A stretch of 64,000 bases of DNA, from the NCBI GenBank assembly GCA_029532415.1, contig JAQOTA010000051.1, positions 62,001 through 126,000 of the forward strand. Direction: 5' to 3'. The translations under genes were made by a program, and so were the position numbers. This document shows, piece after piece, positions 11,895 to 22,319 of this stretch. This DNA comes from Marasmius tenuissimus. Taxonomy: Eukaryota > Basidiomycota > Agaricomycetes > Agaricales > Marasmiaceae. Under the pieces are notes generated by a model. It saw only the letters and a list, made by a program, of their open reading frames with translations, did no database searches and had not been told where the DNA came from. Each line of letters starts with the position of its first letter. Position 1 is the first letter of the stretch.

Positions 11895-13539
11895 CTATTC
11901 CGCCCCTTCCCCGTCGGTGGATGAGGAACCGGAAGACGAAGGAGAGGGGCTGGGTGCTACATCTCGGTGCTGTTGCTAGGGATGAGTGGTGAGTCTTCAA
12001 TCTCTTAATATCTGGAAATCCACTGCCAGACATACCTTTACATACGGCGATCTACCGGTCTTTTTTTGCCATGGTGTCTGCTTTTTGGGGTTTGAGGCTT
12101 GCTGGCCTTTTTTGTTGCTTGCAGTGGGCTGAAGTCATATGTGAGAGGTGATAAAGTGAATGCAGGTGGATGTGGTCTCACAATCGGTGAAACGAGTTTG
12201 TACTTCTGAAGGGTTTTTTGAGCGTGTTTAGTCTCCTTCATGATTTTTGTCCCACCGAGGGTCTCCCTGTGGAAGTGACTGACAAGGAAATTTTCCTCTG
12301 AAGGGTGAGCAGGACCATCGGCTGACAGCTGACAGGATTCAGAGAGTGTACGAGTCGGCTGTAAATCATACTCACCAGTACTCCTGTGGTGTTCTCCTCG
12401 CTTGTATCTGGGCTCACTTGAGGCGGTGGAGGTCCTTGTCGGATATTCTGGGGTGTTGGCCATGACGAGCCCGAGGGTAAGGGACCTAGAAATTCCATCT
12501 AGAATGTGGACATGAAAATTTGTTACGGAATACATGCAGTTTTTCCGCTTACTGTCTGTGTAGGCGAGTCAAGCCGCATGCCCGCAAACACCTGTGTCAT
12601 TTGTCCTGCAACACCGGCCAGTAGGCGATTGTACAAGGCCTTGTTTGAATTATGGGGTCAGTGAAGCTCCCCGAAGCACCTGAGCTCATTCAGCTCCCAC
12701 CTGATTCGAGTCATTGCAGGAGTCAAGACCTTCCTTACTGACAATGACATGATGATTGAGGAGCTTGTTATAGTGTGACTGCAGAACTGATGAGACCCGA
12801 TATGGATAAATCCCATTACAAGCGCTCACCTGTACTGTTTTTGTGCGCTTGGACGCTTGGCTTAACTCGGTTCGAATACGTTGACCCGTAACCTTCAAGT
12901 CAAGGATGGCCTGGGGAGAGGTGAGGAGGTTAAGATTGCCATAAGTCTATAGGGTACCTTATCATTTTCCTGATGACGAGTCTCACGTGAGTCTCACAAA
13001 TTGCAAAGGAGAAGACTGAGAATTACCTCCACGACCGCCTGTAAGGTTCAATTCTGAGATCAGAGATCATTCAGAGCCTTCTGGTGCCCCCCTCCTTGCT
13101 GCTGGACTTCTCATAGAGCCTAAGGTGGACCGTCAGTAAATGTGGGAAACATATGAGGGAAACTGTAACATTACCTGGAGTTCCTGCATTTGCCGGGACG
13201 CAGCTTGTTTGCTGGAATGAAGCTACATGTGTCTATCAGTTATCGAAAAAGAAAGGCTGAAACCTTTGAGGTGTCCTGACTTTTCGCTTCATTTCGTGCT
13301 TGCGGGCCAATGCCTCCTCCCGCTCTCTTATCAGTGTTGCCTCGTGCTGTCAGATTGAGATGCTTGTCAGAACTAGAAAATAGAATCGTCTTATAGACTC
13401 ACATGCTGTAGATGGGTAATTTCTCCGTTGTGATTCGCAATCTCGACTTCCCAACTACATTCGAGAGTGGATTGGTGCTTCAAATACGTAAGCATCATTT
13501 CGAGTTTCTATCAAGTTGATTGAGAATTGAATATTGAAT

Positions 13540-13843
13540 GCTCACATTGACGAGTTTGTCATGCAATGACTGCAGACCGAGAGACTTCTCTAGCTCCTCC
13601 AGCTTCATTTCCCGCTGCTCGAGCTTCTCTTCACTGTCGCGGAGCTGTGGGTTCGGGGGATCAATATTACGTTGCTTCGGATGCAGCTCGACTGACCTTT
13701 CTCTCATTGTCCTGCTCACGGGACAAAGCCTCTTGGTGCTCACGAAGTGCTTCGTTCTGAACCTGCAAACATGGGTCGCGTCAGTGGGCTAGATTGAATC
13801 CAGCAGTACTCACCTGTTGTAAGTGGGTGATCTCCTCACCATA
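13540..13843 (-). repeat. Internal gene duplication, unit A (MITE-carrying)
   Basis: This exon-intron-exon block of the coiled-coil gene is closely matched by 15092-15400, including the intron sequence around CTAGATTGAATCCAGCAGTACTCACC. Both encode an EALSREQDNERK exon and an ITHLQQ- or IACLQQ-ending exon. The unit continues beyond the MITE at 14648-14780, matched by about 15400-15500. Confidence 0.85.
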
Positions 13844-14645
13844 CTGACCTATTTCACTCAATTCGTTTGGTCACAGGTCACAGGCCTCAAAATTTACGAA
13901 TAATTTTCGTGTGGTCACAGGGTCACAGGGGGTCCATACGAATTGGGCCAGTATGTGACCAAAAATTACAAGTGTCAGTTTTTTTTGACTAATCTGTGCC
14001 AGCTCATCGCTACCGCTCTTCACAGCTCTACTCTACCTATGTACGCCAAACTTCAAAGTACATCACTTCTTCTGTCAAGATTTCCCTTTCTGTCCTACCA
14101 CCTCAAGCCCCTCGTCGTTGAGTGCAAGATCTTCACCTTGATCATTGGCGTGCCTCCACCTGTAGCGCTCACTAGAATTTAAAAGGGCTCCGATGAGTCC
14201 TTTGGAAAGCAATTTCAAAGGACTTGTCGGAGTCCTTTTCGTGGAAAGCTGACCCTAGGAATAGATATAAAATTTTCAGCACGTCCAGGGCGAGAGTTTG
14301 CTTGCCGCGCGTGAGCATGAAATTGGCGGGAGTCACAGCGCGTCACATACACGTGATGACCCCACTTGCGAATGAGCCCTATCTTAGTCTCGAATAGAAT
14401 TATGAGACAAAAAAAATCTCCCTACTGACTGAAATGTGCTAGAAGACCAGATTTGCACTGCCTCTAAGTTTATTTCTGATGAGAACTACTGTGTTATAGC
14501 AACCCAAAAGCTTATCGAACGTAGCCTTGAGGTTCATTCGAATATTTCTAATTGGTCACAGGTCACACGGTGATCATACGAATTCATATATTCGTATGAA
14601 ATGGTCACTGGTCACAGCCCTTACGAATTGAGTTAAATAGGTCAG
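13844..14645. mobile_element. 802-base MITE with TA target duplication
   Basis: Terminal inverted repeats start CTGACCTATTTMACTCAATT on both ends. The element is flanked by TA (13842-13843 and 14646-14647), the duplication made by Tc1/mariner-type transposases. Inside both ends are repeated GGTCAC/GTGACC blocks and ATACGAATT motifs. No transposase is encoded; an 80-codon open frame inside has no known motif. It interrupts an exon of the coiled-coil gene at an Asn-Gly-Tyr codon run. The paralogous exon at about 15390-15405 is uninterrupted and serves as an empty site. Confidence 0.88.
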
Positions 14646-15091
14646 TAGCCATTCTTCTCAGCCCTTGACCGGGAGTCAAGCAGAGCGTGCTCCTGGATTG
14701 GTGAACTTCAGTCAGCCGTTCGAGCGAAGAGGTTGAGACTCACTTTGAGGAGGTCTTTATGAGCGGCTTCCTGGGTCTCAATGGACTCTTCCAGCGCCTT
14801 TTGCTTGCCTTCATGATACTCAATCAGCCCTTCCTTAGCACGTAGCTATTTGTGCTTTGAGTATAACACAATATGCACGGACGAAGGCCACACTTACAAT
14901 TGCATCTTTAGCTCGCTCACTCGCCAGAGCGTCGTCACACTCACGAATAAGTACTTCTTGGCACTGAGAGATGATGTCACTTCCTAGGCCTGCCTGGCGT
15001 GCTCTGTATTGTTCTGCCTCCAACTGCCGTTGGAGACTGGAGTGTTCCTAGACTGTGCGTGAGCATAAGTTGTGGTGAAACGGAGAAATAG

Positions 15092-15500
15092 GTGGTCACA
15101 TCGGTGAGTTTCTCGTGCAAGAGTTGCAGGCTGCCAGAAGATTGCTCCAGTTCTGCCAGCTTCGTTGTCTGCTACGTAAGCCTCTCTTCACTATTGCAGA
15201 GCTGTGGGCACGAGGTATCGATATTGAGTTGCTTTGGATGCGGCTCGACTGACCTTTCTTTCGTTGTCCTGCTCGCGGGACAAAGCCTCGTCACGCTCAC
15301 GAAGTGCTTCGTTCTGAGCCTGCCGACATAGGTCGCGTCAGTAGGCTAGATTGAATCCAGCAGTACTCACCTGTTGTAAGCAGGCAATCTCCCCGTCGTA
15401 ACTGGTCTTCTCAGCCTTCAATTGGTGTTCGAGAAGAGTGTGCTCCTGCATTTGGGAAACTTCAGTCAGACATTTGTGCTGAGAGGTTAAGACTCACATT
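15092..15500 (-). repeat. Internal gene duplication, unit B (uninterrupted)
   Basis: Paralogue of 13540-13843 plus 14648-14780 without the MITE. Introns are conserved as well as exons, so the duplication was genomic and fairly recent compared with the origin of the gene. A related, more diverged third module is visible near 13260-13460 (HNGEITHLQH and EALARKHEM). Confidence 0.82.
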
Positions 15501-17342
15501 CGAGAGACTGCCATATGATGACTCCAGGCTGACCAGAGATTGTTTTAGGCTCTCCCAATCGCTAGTTTGCTCGCATGACCGTGCCTCATCACGTTCCTGT
15601 TGAAGTCCCTTGAGTGGCTGGTTCTCAAAAAAGACCGCCGGAGATTCTAAAACCCACCAGCTGTAAGCGGCGGATTTTGAGGTCCCAGCTCTCAAGATGG
15701 GCTGCCAACTGTTCAATTTGGGAGGATTGTGCTTCTTGTAGGCTCTGTCTCAGAGTGAGCGTCAGGGACTACCACAAAGCAGCCGGAACCCACAGTCACT
15801 CTCCTACACTCCTTTTCAAGGCATGTCACAGCTGTCTGAGAGTCCTCGAGCTGTTGCCTTTGCTGTCTGACAGTCTCCAGCTGCATCTACGGTGCATACG
15901 TTAGAGCTCATAATCAAAGGAAAGAGCGTAGTCAGGCATTGATTCACCTCTTCCTTCTCGGGCTTACGCGACAGTGCATCGTCACGTTTCTGTAATGCTA
16001 GATTATGATCCTGTAGATTGAGTGATAAGGCGTCAATGATGTGTTTGCATGGACCTGGAATGACACACAGGCTCTAGGGCGGCGATGCGCTCATCCCGAC
16101 TCGAGATTTGGGCCGCAAGTTGCTAAACGTCAATGTGAGTTAGCGAAATCTGTAAAGAACAGAGGTTGAGTGAAACCTAACCTCCTTGGAGGCCACAAGT
16201 TCCGAAACCCTCTCCTCCAAGTGATGAAGCTGCTCAGGCTTGGGTGTAACAGTGACAGCCTCGCGATCCTCAAGTTGCGCAATTCGCTGCTCAAGTCCCT
16301 ATGCCTGAGTCAGAAAGAGGAGTGAAGAAACAGATTTGGAGGCCTACCGTGCGAGCCTCTTCTGAACGTTGTAGACGGTTCTGAAGATCTGTCCTATTGT
16401 CTGCCTCCTCAGCTTGATTTTCTTTCATCGTGCAGGCAGGCCCTTTCAGTTCATCACGTTCCGCCTGCAGTATCATGTTGCGTCAAGAGGGTTCATCTCA
16501 TGTTTCGGGCGTATTACCTTCAGTTTGTCCACTTCTCTCTGCAAGGACCCGATAATGTCCTGGTGTTCTTGTCCACGCCCGGTTACAGCCTGAATTTGGT
16601 TCTAGCAGAAAAAGGTTAGTGATGGTTCGGTGACCTGGGTCGTACGTATGTCCTGATCCATGATACGATTGTTCACCTCCTTCTCTTTATCCTTCCATTT
16701 AGTTTTGTCCTGTTCACGTAAGCTCTGCAGAGGAATCATCGTCGAAAGGTGAGTGGGTGAACAATTTGAATTTTGACAGACTTTATAATAATCAGGCGTA
16801 TTGTAATGTTTTGAGTCATGAGCACAATCCCATCTGTGACCGGACTTGCATGTCGTCTGCGTTTAGAACTAATTGAAGGGAATTTGCAATGCTCACAGTG
16901 TTATTCTAATGACATTGCATTAGGCAGTGTGCCCCACACAGGATGGTTCTGCTCACCTCGAGTTGGCGATTATCTAGGGTGAGTTTCCGATTATCCTGGC
17001 CGAGTTTCTGATTTTCTTGGGTGAGTTTCTGATTTTCTTGGGTGAGCGTCCGATTGGTGGTGGTGAGACTGTCCAGTTGCTCTTTGGAGGCGAGCTTTGA
17101 TGGCGCTCAGTATATGCTTGACCTCCAGACATGATCCTCACCTCTTTTTGAGACAATTGTAACTCGAGTTTATTTATGTGTTCTTTGAGGCTGTCGTAGG
17201 TGTCACTACCTAGTACCACCACCTTGGCCTCATTGGGAGGATCGGCATCCGGTTCTGAGTCCGGGCCTTTTCGTTTGGTACTCTGTTGATTGCGTGTGCG
17301 TGACGAGTCAGCAAGCCGTGTCGGAGTCGTGGCTGGGGGCAT

Positions 17343-17871
17343 TGAAACCGAGGGTGGGTTGCAGATTGCATATCTTCTTCGGTGCTAGTTCCTCTTTATA
17401 GCTGTGTTATCCGTGGAAGGTAAATAGCTTTGGGTACTCGCAATTCCGGTAAGAGGTTTGACCGAGAAACATCTGATTCCATACTGTAGCTGTGGGTTAG
17501 CACAAACAATATCGACAAACAATAAAGGAAAAGGATTCGACAAACAAAAGGTACATTTGTGCCAAGTGAACGTGTCCGTCACAATTGATAACAATCACCC
17601 AATTCTCATTCTTTCTCAGGCTTTCTTGTCAGGGCCAGTCGATCATTTGACAGTGCTCCGGCTTTCCTTGTCTCTTTCTCAGCTACGATCACTGCGTTTC
17701 TTTTGGTAACCCTATGTTGTTCTCTTTAGTGTTTCTGCTCGTTCTCCCTAATGTTTGTCATATCTTTTTAGTAGCCTCGTTCATTGCCTTAATGTAACCT
17801 CCCCAACCATAAATCAAACCTTGATTCCCTGCAGTTACCCGACAGATCTGGACAAATCCCTCCGTTTCGTT
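17343..17871. promoter_or_regulatory. Shared intergenic region between divergent coiled-coil genes
   Basis: These 529 bases separate the minus-strand start at 17342 from the plus-strand start at 17872. Pyrimidine-rich tracts (about 17605-17760) precede the plus-strand ATG, as is common upstream of fungal genes. No clear TATA box was fixed. A bidirectional promoter is inferred from layout only. Confidence 0.4.
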
Positions 17872-18720
17872 ATGTCTTTACAAGCAGTATACAGCCAAGG
17901 CGAGGGTCGGCCTCTCGAGGTACGCCAATATGTGACAGTGGGGACTTATCTGATTCTTTGACTAGCCCACCATCGTTCAAAGCCTTCACGATCCGTCTTC
18001 ACGCCCATTATCTTCGCCCTCACCGTCTGCACTCCTCGCTGCCAAAGACGAGGAAATCACCATTGCAAAATCCAGGGCAAAGTGGCTAAGAGAAGTGCTC
18101 AATGGTCTGTCCGAGATATGGGAGCACCAATCATCGAGAGAAATGGCTGAGGTCAGTATCCTTGTGCATCATGCCCTCTTCTCCCTCTCATATTAGATAC
18201 AGCACGCCACCAAAGTCAATGAAATCGAGCAGTGACATTTCTTTGGAACCGGCCGAGTCAAGCATGAGCAGGAGTGCATTCGCGCAGCCGAGTTGCAGAA
18301 GGCGCGCGATGCAAACTTGGCGGTTCGTCCTGCGTTTTCCAAAAGCTTGTCATCTTCCGCCGCTCATGGCCTTGAAATTAGTGCATCCTCAAGCTCCAGC
18401 ACGAAATCCAGACAACTCAACAGAGTACGTCCGAGCTACAAGGACGGTTCCAACATGTTATGGCACATCAAGTGACGCAAACTCAGGTCAGTTCCTCAAA
18501 TTATTCTCATTATCAGCCACGAGCCTTCATTCTGTACTTTCGAACCGTTCAGGTCGACAATGCTATTGACAGGGCGAGCACGTCCCGTCTGATGCTCTTC
18601 GCACCACCTAATCACGTTCATGTTTAGCTGCAGGGCCTATTCTGTGATCAACAGATTGCATTCATCGATGAGATTCGGTCAAGGCTAAAAGAGAAGGGCG
18701 GCTGTTTTTCAAGTCACTAG
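17872..18720 (+). pseudogene. Coiled-coil protein gene, five exons, two nonsense codons
   Basis: Exon 1 is 17872-17919, exon 2 is 17966-18151 and exon 3 starts at 18197; all introns are phase 0. Exon 2 reads AKSRAKWLREVLNGLSEIW. Exon 3 has a TGA (18233-18235) and continues in frame with RAAELQKARDANLA. Exon 4 starts after the AAATTAG at about 18390 and reads LKLQHEIQTTQQSTSELQ; exon 5 starts with VDNAIDRASTSRLM. A TAG at 18625-18627 is followed in frame by QQIAFIDEIRSRLKEKGG to a stop at 18718-18720. The helical content suggests a coiled-coil; no domain is recognised. The RING gene just downstream may be the C-terminal part of the same gene, giving a coiled-coil plus RING layout typical of E3 ligases. 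Confidence 0.6.
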
Positions 18721-18762
18721 CTAGTCAATTCATCAACATTCATCTCACGCAATGACAACAAA

Positions 18763-19717
18763 TTGTGTATCTCTCAGAAGCTCAATATATTCATGATCAA
18801 ACATGCTTCAGACCCTAGGAACTCAACGTGGCCGCAATTCATGTGCTCAGTGTGCAATAATCCACCCAAGCATTACTCCAAACATCAATGGGGGGACGAT
18901 GTGGGCTATAAAAACCCCCACCTGTTGAGTGGGACAGACATTGTCCATCTCCTACATCCAATGGCCCTTGTATCGCATCAAGTCCGCGTAAGTACACATC
19001 TGGCTACACAAGTCATCCCTTGCTTACATGCCGCAGGTTCAAGTGCGAGCCCTTATGTTTGCTATTGAGATAGACTGGACGGTACCATGGCTCAATATGC
19101 ACGAGACAGAAAGGGCTGTCGTCGGGGATCTTGTAGGTGACTTATTTTTGGTCTTCGATTCTTGATGTTGACCACAATGAACGCTCCTCACCAGGTTATG
19201 AGGAGGACGAAAAACCTCAGTGTGTGACACGAGGAAATTGCCAGTGTCGTTGAGGAAGAATCAGTGTACGTACGGAACTACTACCTTTCTTTGTTGTCGG
19301 TGAGCACACTCATCTCCATCTCTATTTGTTGCCGAAGCCAATGCTGTAGTCTGATAGATGACGGTGAAACTCAAGTGCAGACTCTGCAAAAACATCACAG
19401 CGCACCCATCCTTGTAGGTGCAGTCTACCTTGTCCTATCGTCGGAATTCTAAGGGATCCATGTCTGCCAGGCTTGTAGATTGCGGACATTTGGTCTGTAG
19501 CGGATGCCTCGCAGGCCACCTAGAGGTGCAGAATGATGCTCAGGACCCCTTCACATGTCCTTTCAAACGATGTGATGAATTCATTACCACTGACCCAGTC
19601 CCCAACTACGGTGTTCAGCTCGCAGCCAAAGCGCTTTCACTGGCTAATGTGCAAGCAATGACCAACAATCAGCTCTTAACTAGATTTCCATGGATCGTGT
19701 TAGAATCATCTATGTAG
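18763..19717 (+). pseudogene. RING-type zinc-finger gene with nonsense codons
   Basis: Exon blocks start near 18763 (MCSVCNNPPKHY region), continue with RALMFAIEIDWTVPWLNMHE (about 19039-19130), then a block with a TGA at 19225-19227 followed by HEEIASVVEEESV. A further exon starts at 19358 and holds the first RING pair CRLC. After a TAG at 19415-19417 the same frame gives DCGHLVCSGC and CPFKRC, completing a C3HC4-like pattern. RING fingers bind zinc and recruit ubiquitin-conjugating enzymes. The spacing between the first and second cysteine pair includes the TAG, which may be decay of a Gln codon. The introns proposed (for example 19270-19357) fit GT-AG and phase. Confidence 0.6.
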
Positions 19718-20584
19718 CGTACCCAGCTCACAATGACACTGTCTCGCTCGTCTTGTATGTTTGTGGACCGACAGTGGTGGCGCCATTTGATTGCCTTTGG
19801 CTGTTAGCAACAATGGATGAACTTCCCTGACCTGATAAAATGGTTGTACGTGCGGAAAACCGCACATGCATAGATTTGACGGCGCGAGGAGCGTGATACA
19901 CAGAGCAAAAAGATTAGTATATATTGGGCAAATTAAACAAGTCCAAAAAGGATGAACGAAAAGCAAGTTTGAATCGTTCCCGCCAAGCATTGAGCCAACT
20001 CTGAGAAATGTTCATACTTACTCATTCACAACGCCTGCCAATTCGAGAAGCTGGCGTCTTAACTATGCGATGACACGGCTCCCTAGGCCTGAGACATCTC
20101 AATCTGGAACTCGCGTAAGCCTTGTTACAGAAAACCAGGTATTTTGATGTCCTACAAGGCCAATACAACTCGCTCTGCAACGTGAACCTGGACCACAGCC
20201 AGGCCCGTAGATTGCATGATGCCTCATCATTGATACCTACCCATTCAACGGTACTGATACTAGACGAGGTTCTAGAAGGCAACTCTGCGATTCCAAGACA
20301 GATCCCCGGCTGATACTCAAGAGCGAGGTCTCTCCGATGTTGCTTGACAATGTCGACGGGAACAGGGGTTTGTTGCATATCAGAGAGCGGGCCGAGAAAT
20401 TGAGGTCTGCTTCAGGCTTCAGCCCACCCCAATTGACAGGATAGATCAGGGTACGCACTGGTGAGGTCGGGATAGGCTCTTGAGCTTGCTCAAAGGCCCA
20501 GTTAATGCAAATGGATGAAAAGGAGGCATCTCGAATGAAAAGGTTAGACTGAGAGACGGTCAGGAGGCAATCAACTTCGCATCG
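19718..20584. other. No gene recognised
   Basis: The stretch has only a minus-strand open frame of 118 residues at 20022-20378 without recognisable motifs or intron context. Nothing further is supported. Confidence 0.45.
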
Positions 20585-21090
20585 TTGAGAGATGGGAATT
20601 TTACGCTCTATAATAGCACTTCATGTCTGGACCACCTTCTGCATGTTATCACATCATGTTCGAGTATCCCTCGATAATGGCAGGTTGATCCCAAAAAAGG
20701 ATAAAGGACCCAGTAGGATCTTTCGGGAGAGGGACCATGTGTTTGACGGTTGAACGTTGAATGTGGGCAATGTCAGACCGGAGTTTGATGTCCGTGGTCT
20801 GTCAAAGGTCGACACTTAGTAGTGCATGTGGGGAGAAGTTTTGGGGCGCTCCCAAAGGAGTGAAAGGCGTTGTATTTGCCGCGATTGGCCAATGGACACG
20901 GCCTTGGATTAGGCTCCTCGCCTGTCAAAGTTTCAGCCCGGACCCGCTGTGTTTTCCCGTGCGTGATTGCAAGGGAATTGGAATTGAATTCATGGCTTTG
21001 GCATCGAGCGTCACAAAAACTGTAAGTAGTATAAATGATGTCTCTGGAAGCTTGGAGATTCTGCGAGCTTCATGAGGGTTGAAGTAACGT
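20585..21090 (+). repeat. Dispersed repeat, copy 3
   Basis: Shares ordered blocks with 3516-3960 and, in reverse, 5400-5615: the GAGATGGGAATTTT start, an ATAATAGCACTTCATG block, GGGCAATGTCAGACCGGA, GTTTCAGCCCGGACCCGCTGT, and a degraded right part. This copy is the most complete across the middle and shows that the repeat is independent of the HMG-box genes. Confidence 0.68.
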
Positions 21091-21419
21091 TCAAAAAGGA
21101 CTATGGCGTTGGGCCAAACAATAGACGATGTTTTGCACTCGAGGGTCATACACGGTAGTCGGGATGGATCCCTGTATATTAGTTGATTGATATACTAAAC
21201 AGATTTATGGAGACTAGGGGTGAATGTAACTCGTGAAGGAAAGAAGGAAAGAACGCAGGAGATATCAATTGTGATGTCCATTGAGGTGAAGCCGATCGGG
21301 CGACTCATCAGACGAGGGGATCCCAGCGTTCTCCCCATTCATTATTGAAGGCTAGCAAAGAGCATCGCGATGGAGTGAAGGCAACGAATCATTGCTCAGG
21401 TCCCCAGAGTTGACAAGAG

Positions 21420-21910
21420 TTTTGGAGGTTGACTATACGCCAGATCTGACCAAGAGCCACTAGTTTTCACCGGCAGCTATGGTGGTCCCTAAAAGTTGAT
21501 CCGTGTGTCCAGAGCTGACTCTGGATGAGGGTGAAGTGACGAAGAGGAGAAACAAGGCCAGCGAGTTTTGATCGAACGTTCAGATTGCTGCAAGTTTGAG
21601 TTGACAGCAGTACGCAAGGTTCGACCAAGAGCCACTAGTCTTCACCGGCAGCTATGATGGCCCCCCAAAAATCGATTCGTGTGTCCTGAGCCGACTCTGG
21701 ACAAGGGTGAAGGCAAAGAGGAGAAACAAGGCCAGCGAGTCTTGATCGAACGTTCAGAGAACTGCAAGTTTGAGTGGATGGCAATACACCAGATCGACCA
21801 AGAGCCACTGGTCCTCACTAGCAGCTATGATGGTCTCCAGATCTGTGAGTCCAGAGCAGTGACGGAGAGAAAAGGGAGCAACGAGAATTGATCGAATGAG
21901 ACGACTCTGA
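21420..21910. repeat. Tandem repeat, period about 174, nearly three copies
   Basis: GACCAAGAGCCACT recurs at 21448, 21623 and 21796, giving spacings of 175 and 173. Each unit also holds the CAGCTATGRTGG block, a GACTCTGGAYRAGGGTGAAG block and AGGAGAAACAAGGCCAGCGAG. Partial unit sequence (CCAGAGCTGACTCTGGACG) reappears near 21968-21986. An open frame of 70 codons across it is probably incidental. Confidence 0.85.
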
Positions 21911-22319
21911 GCGTTTCCACAAGATCAAGCAAAGGACAATAGATCCCTCAATGCGCCGATGTCATCCAGAGCTGACTCTGGACGTTGGAGGAGATGGGAG
22001 GAGAAGTGCAATGACTTCGAATCGGAACGCTGTGTAGCCAGAAATGGCTGCGCTGACTAATTAGTAATCTCGATTGTGGGAATAATCTGGATTTCCGCAT
22101 GAACCAATCCCGGGCCCACACTTTTCACTGTCAACAGTCAGCTGCCGATAAATCGCCTTGAGCTCCGTGGTTAGTGCTCAACTAACTACGAGGTGACGGT
22201 CTCTTCCCAGCTCTTTTCTTCTCTTACCTTTCCCTCTTCTTTCCTCTCTTTGTACATTCGACCCACAGCAACATCCGCGAAATCCATGATATCGCAATAC
22301 CAATGGAGACAATGAGACT

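Larger units (their letters stand above)
11895..17342 (-). pseudogene. Large many-exon coiled-coil protein gene, interrupted
   Basis: Transcription runs right to left from ATG at 17342. Exon 1 encodes a basic, Ser/Pro-rich head and then a coiled-coil start (SLKEHINKLELQLSQKE). At least fifteen short exons follow, most bordered by phase-compatible GT-AG introns, such as KLTQENQKLGQDNRKLT (about 16970-17095), GLEQRIAQLED (about 16200-16300) and RIAALEPV (about 16070-16125). The likely last exons hold a Lys/Gln-rich piece and a Ser/Pro tail ending GSSSTDGEGAE at TAG 11895-11897. Almost the whole chain is heptad-rich, so a long rod-like or tethering protein is likely; the cellular role is unknown. 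An in-frame TAG (complement of 15172-15174) and a MITE inside an exon (13844-14645) show decay, unless the MITE is spliced out. Exon borders between 12 and 13 kb are uncertain. Confidence 0.65.
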
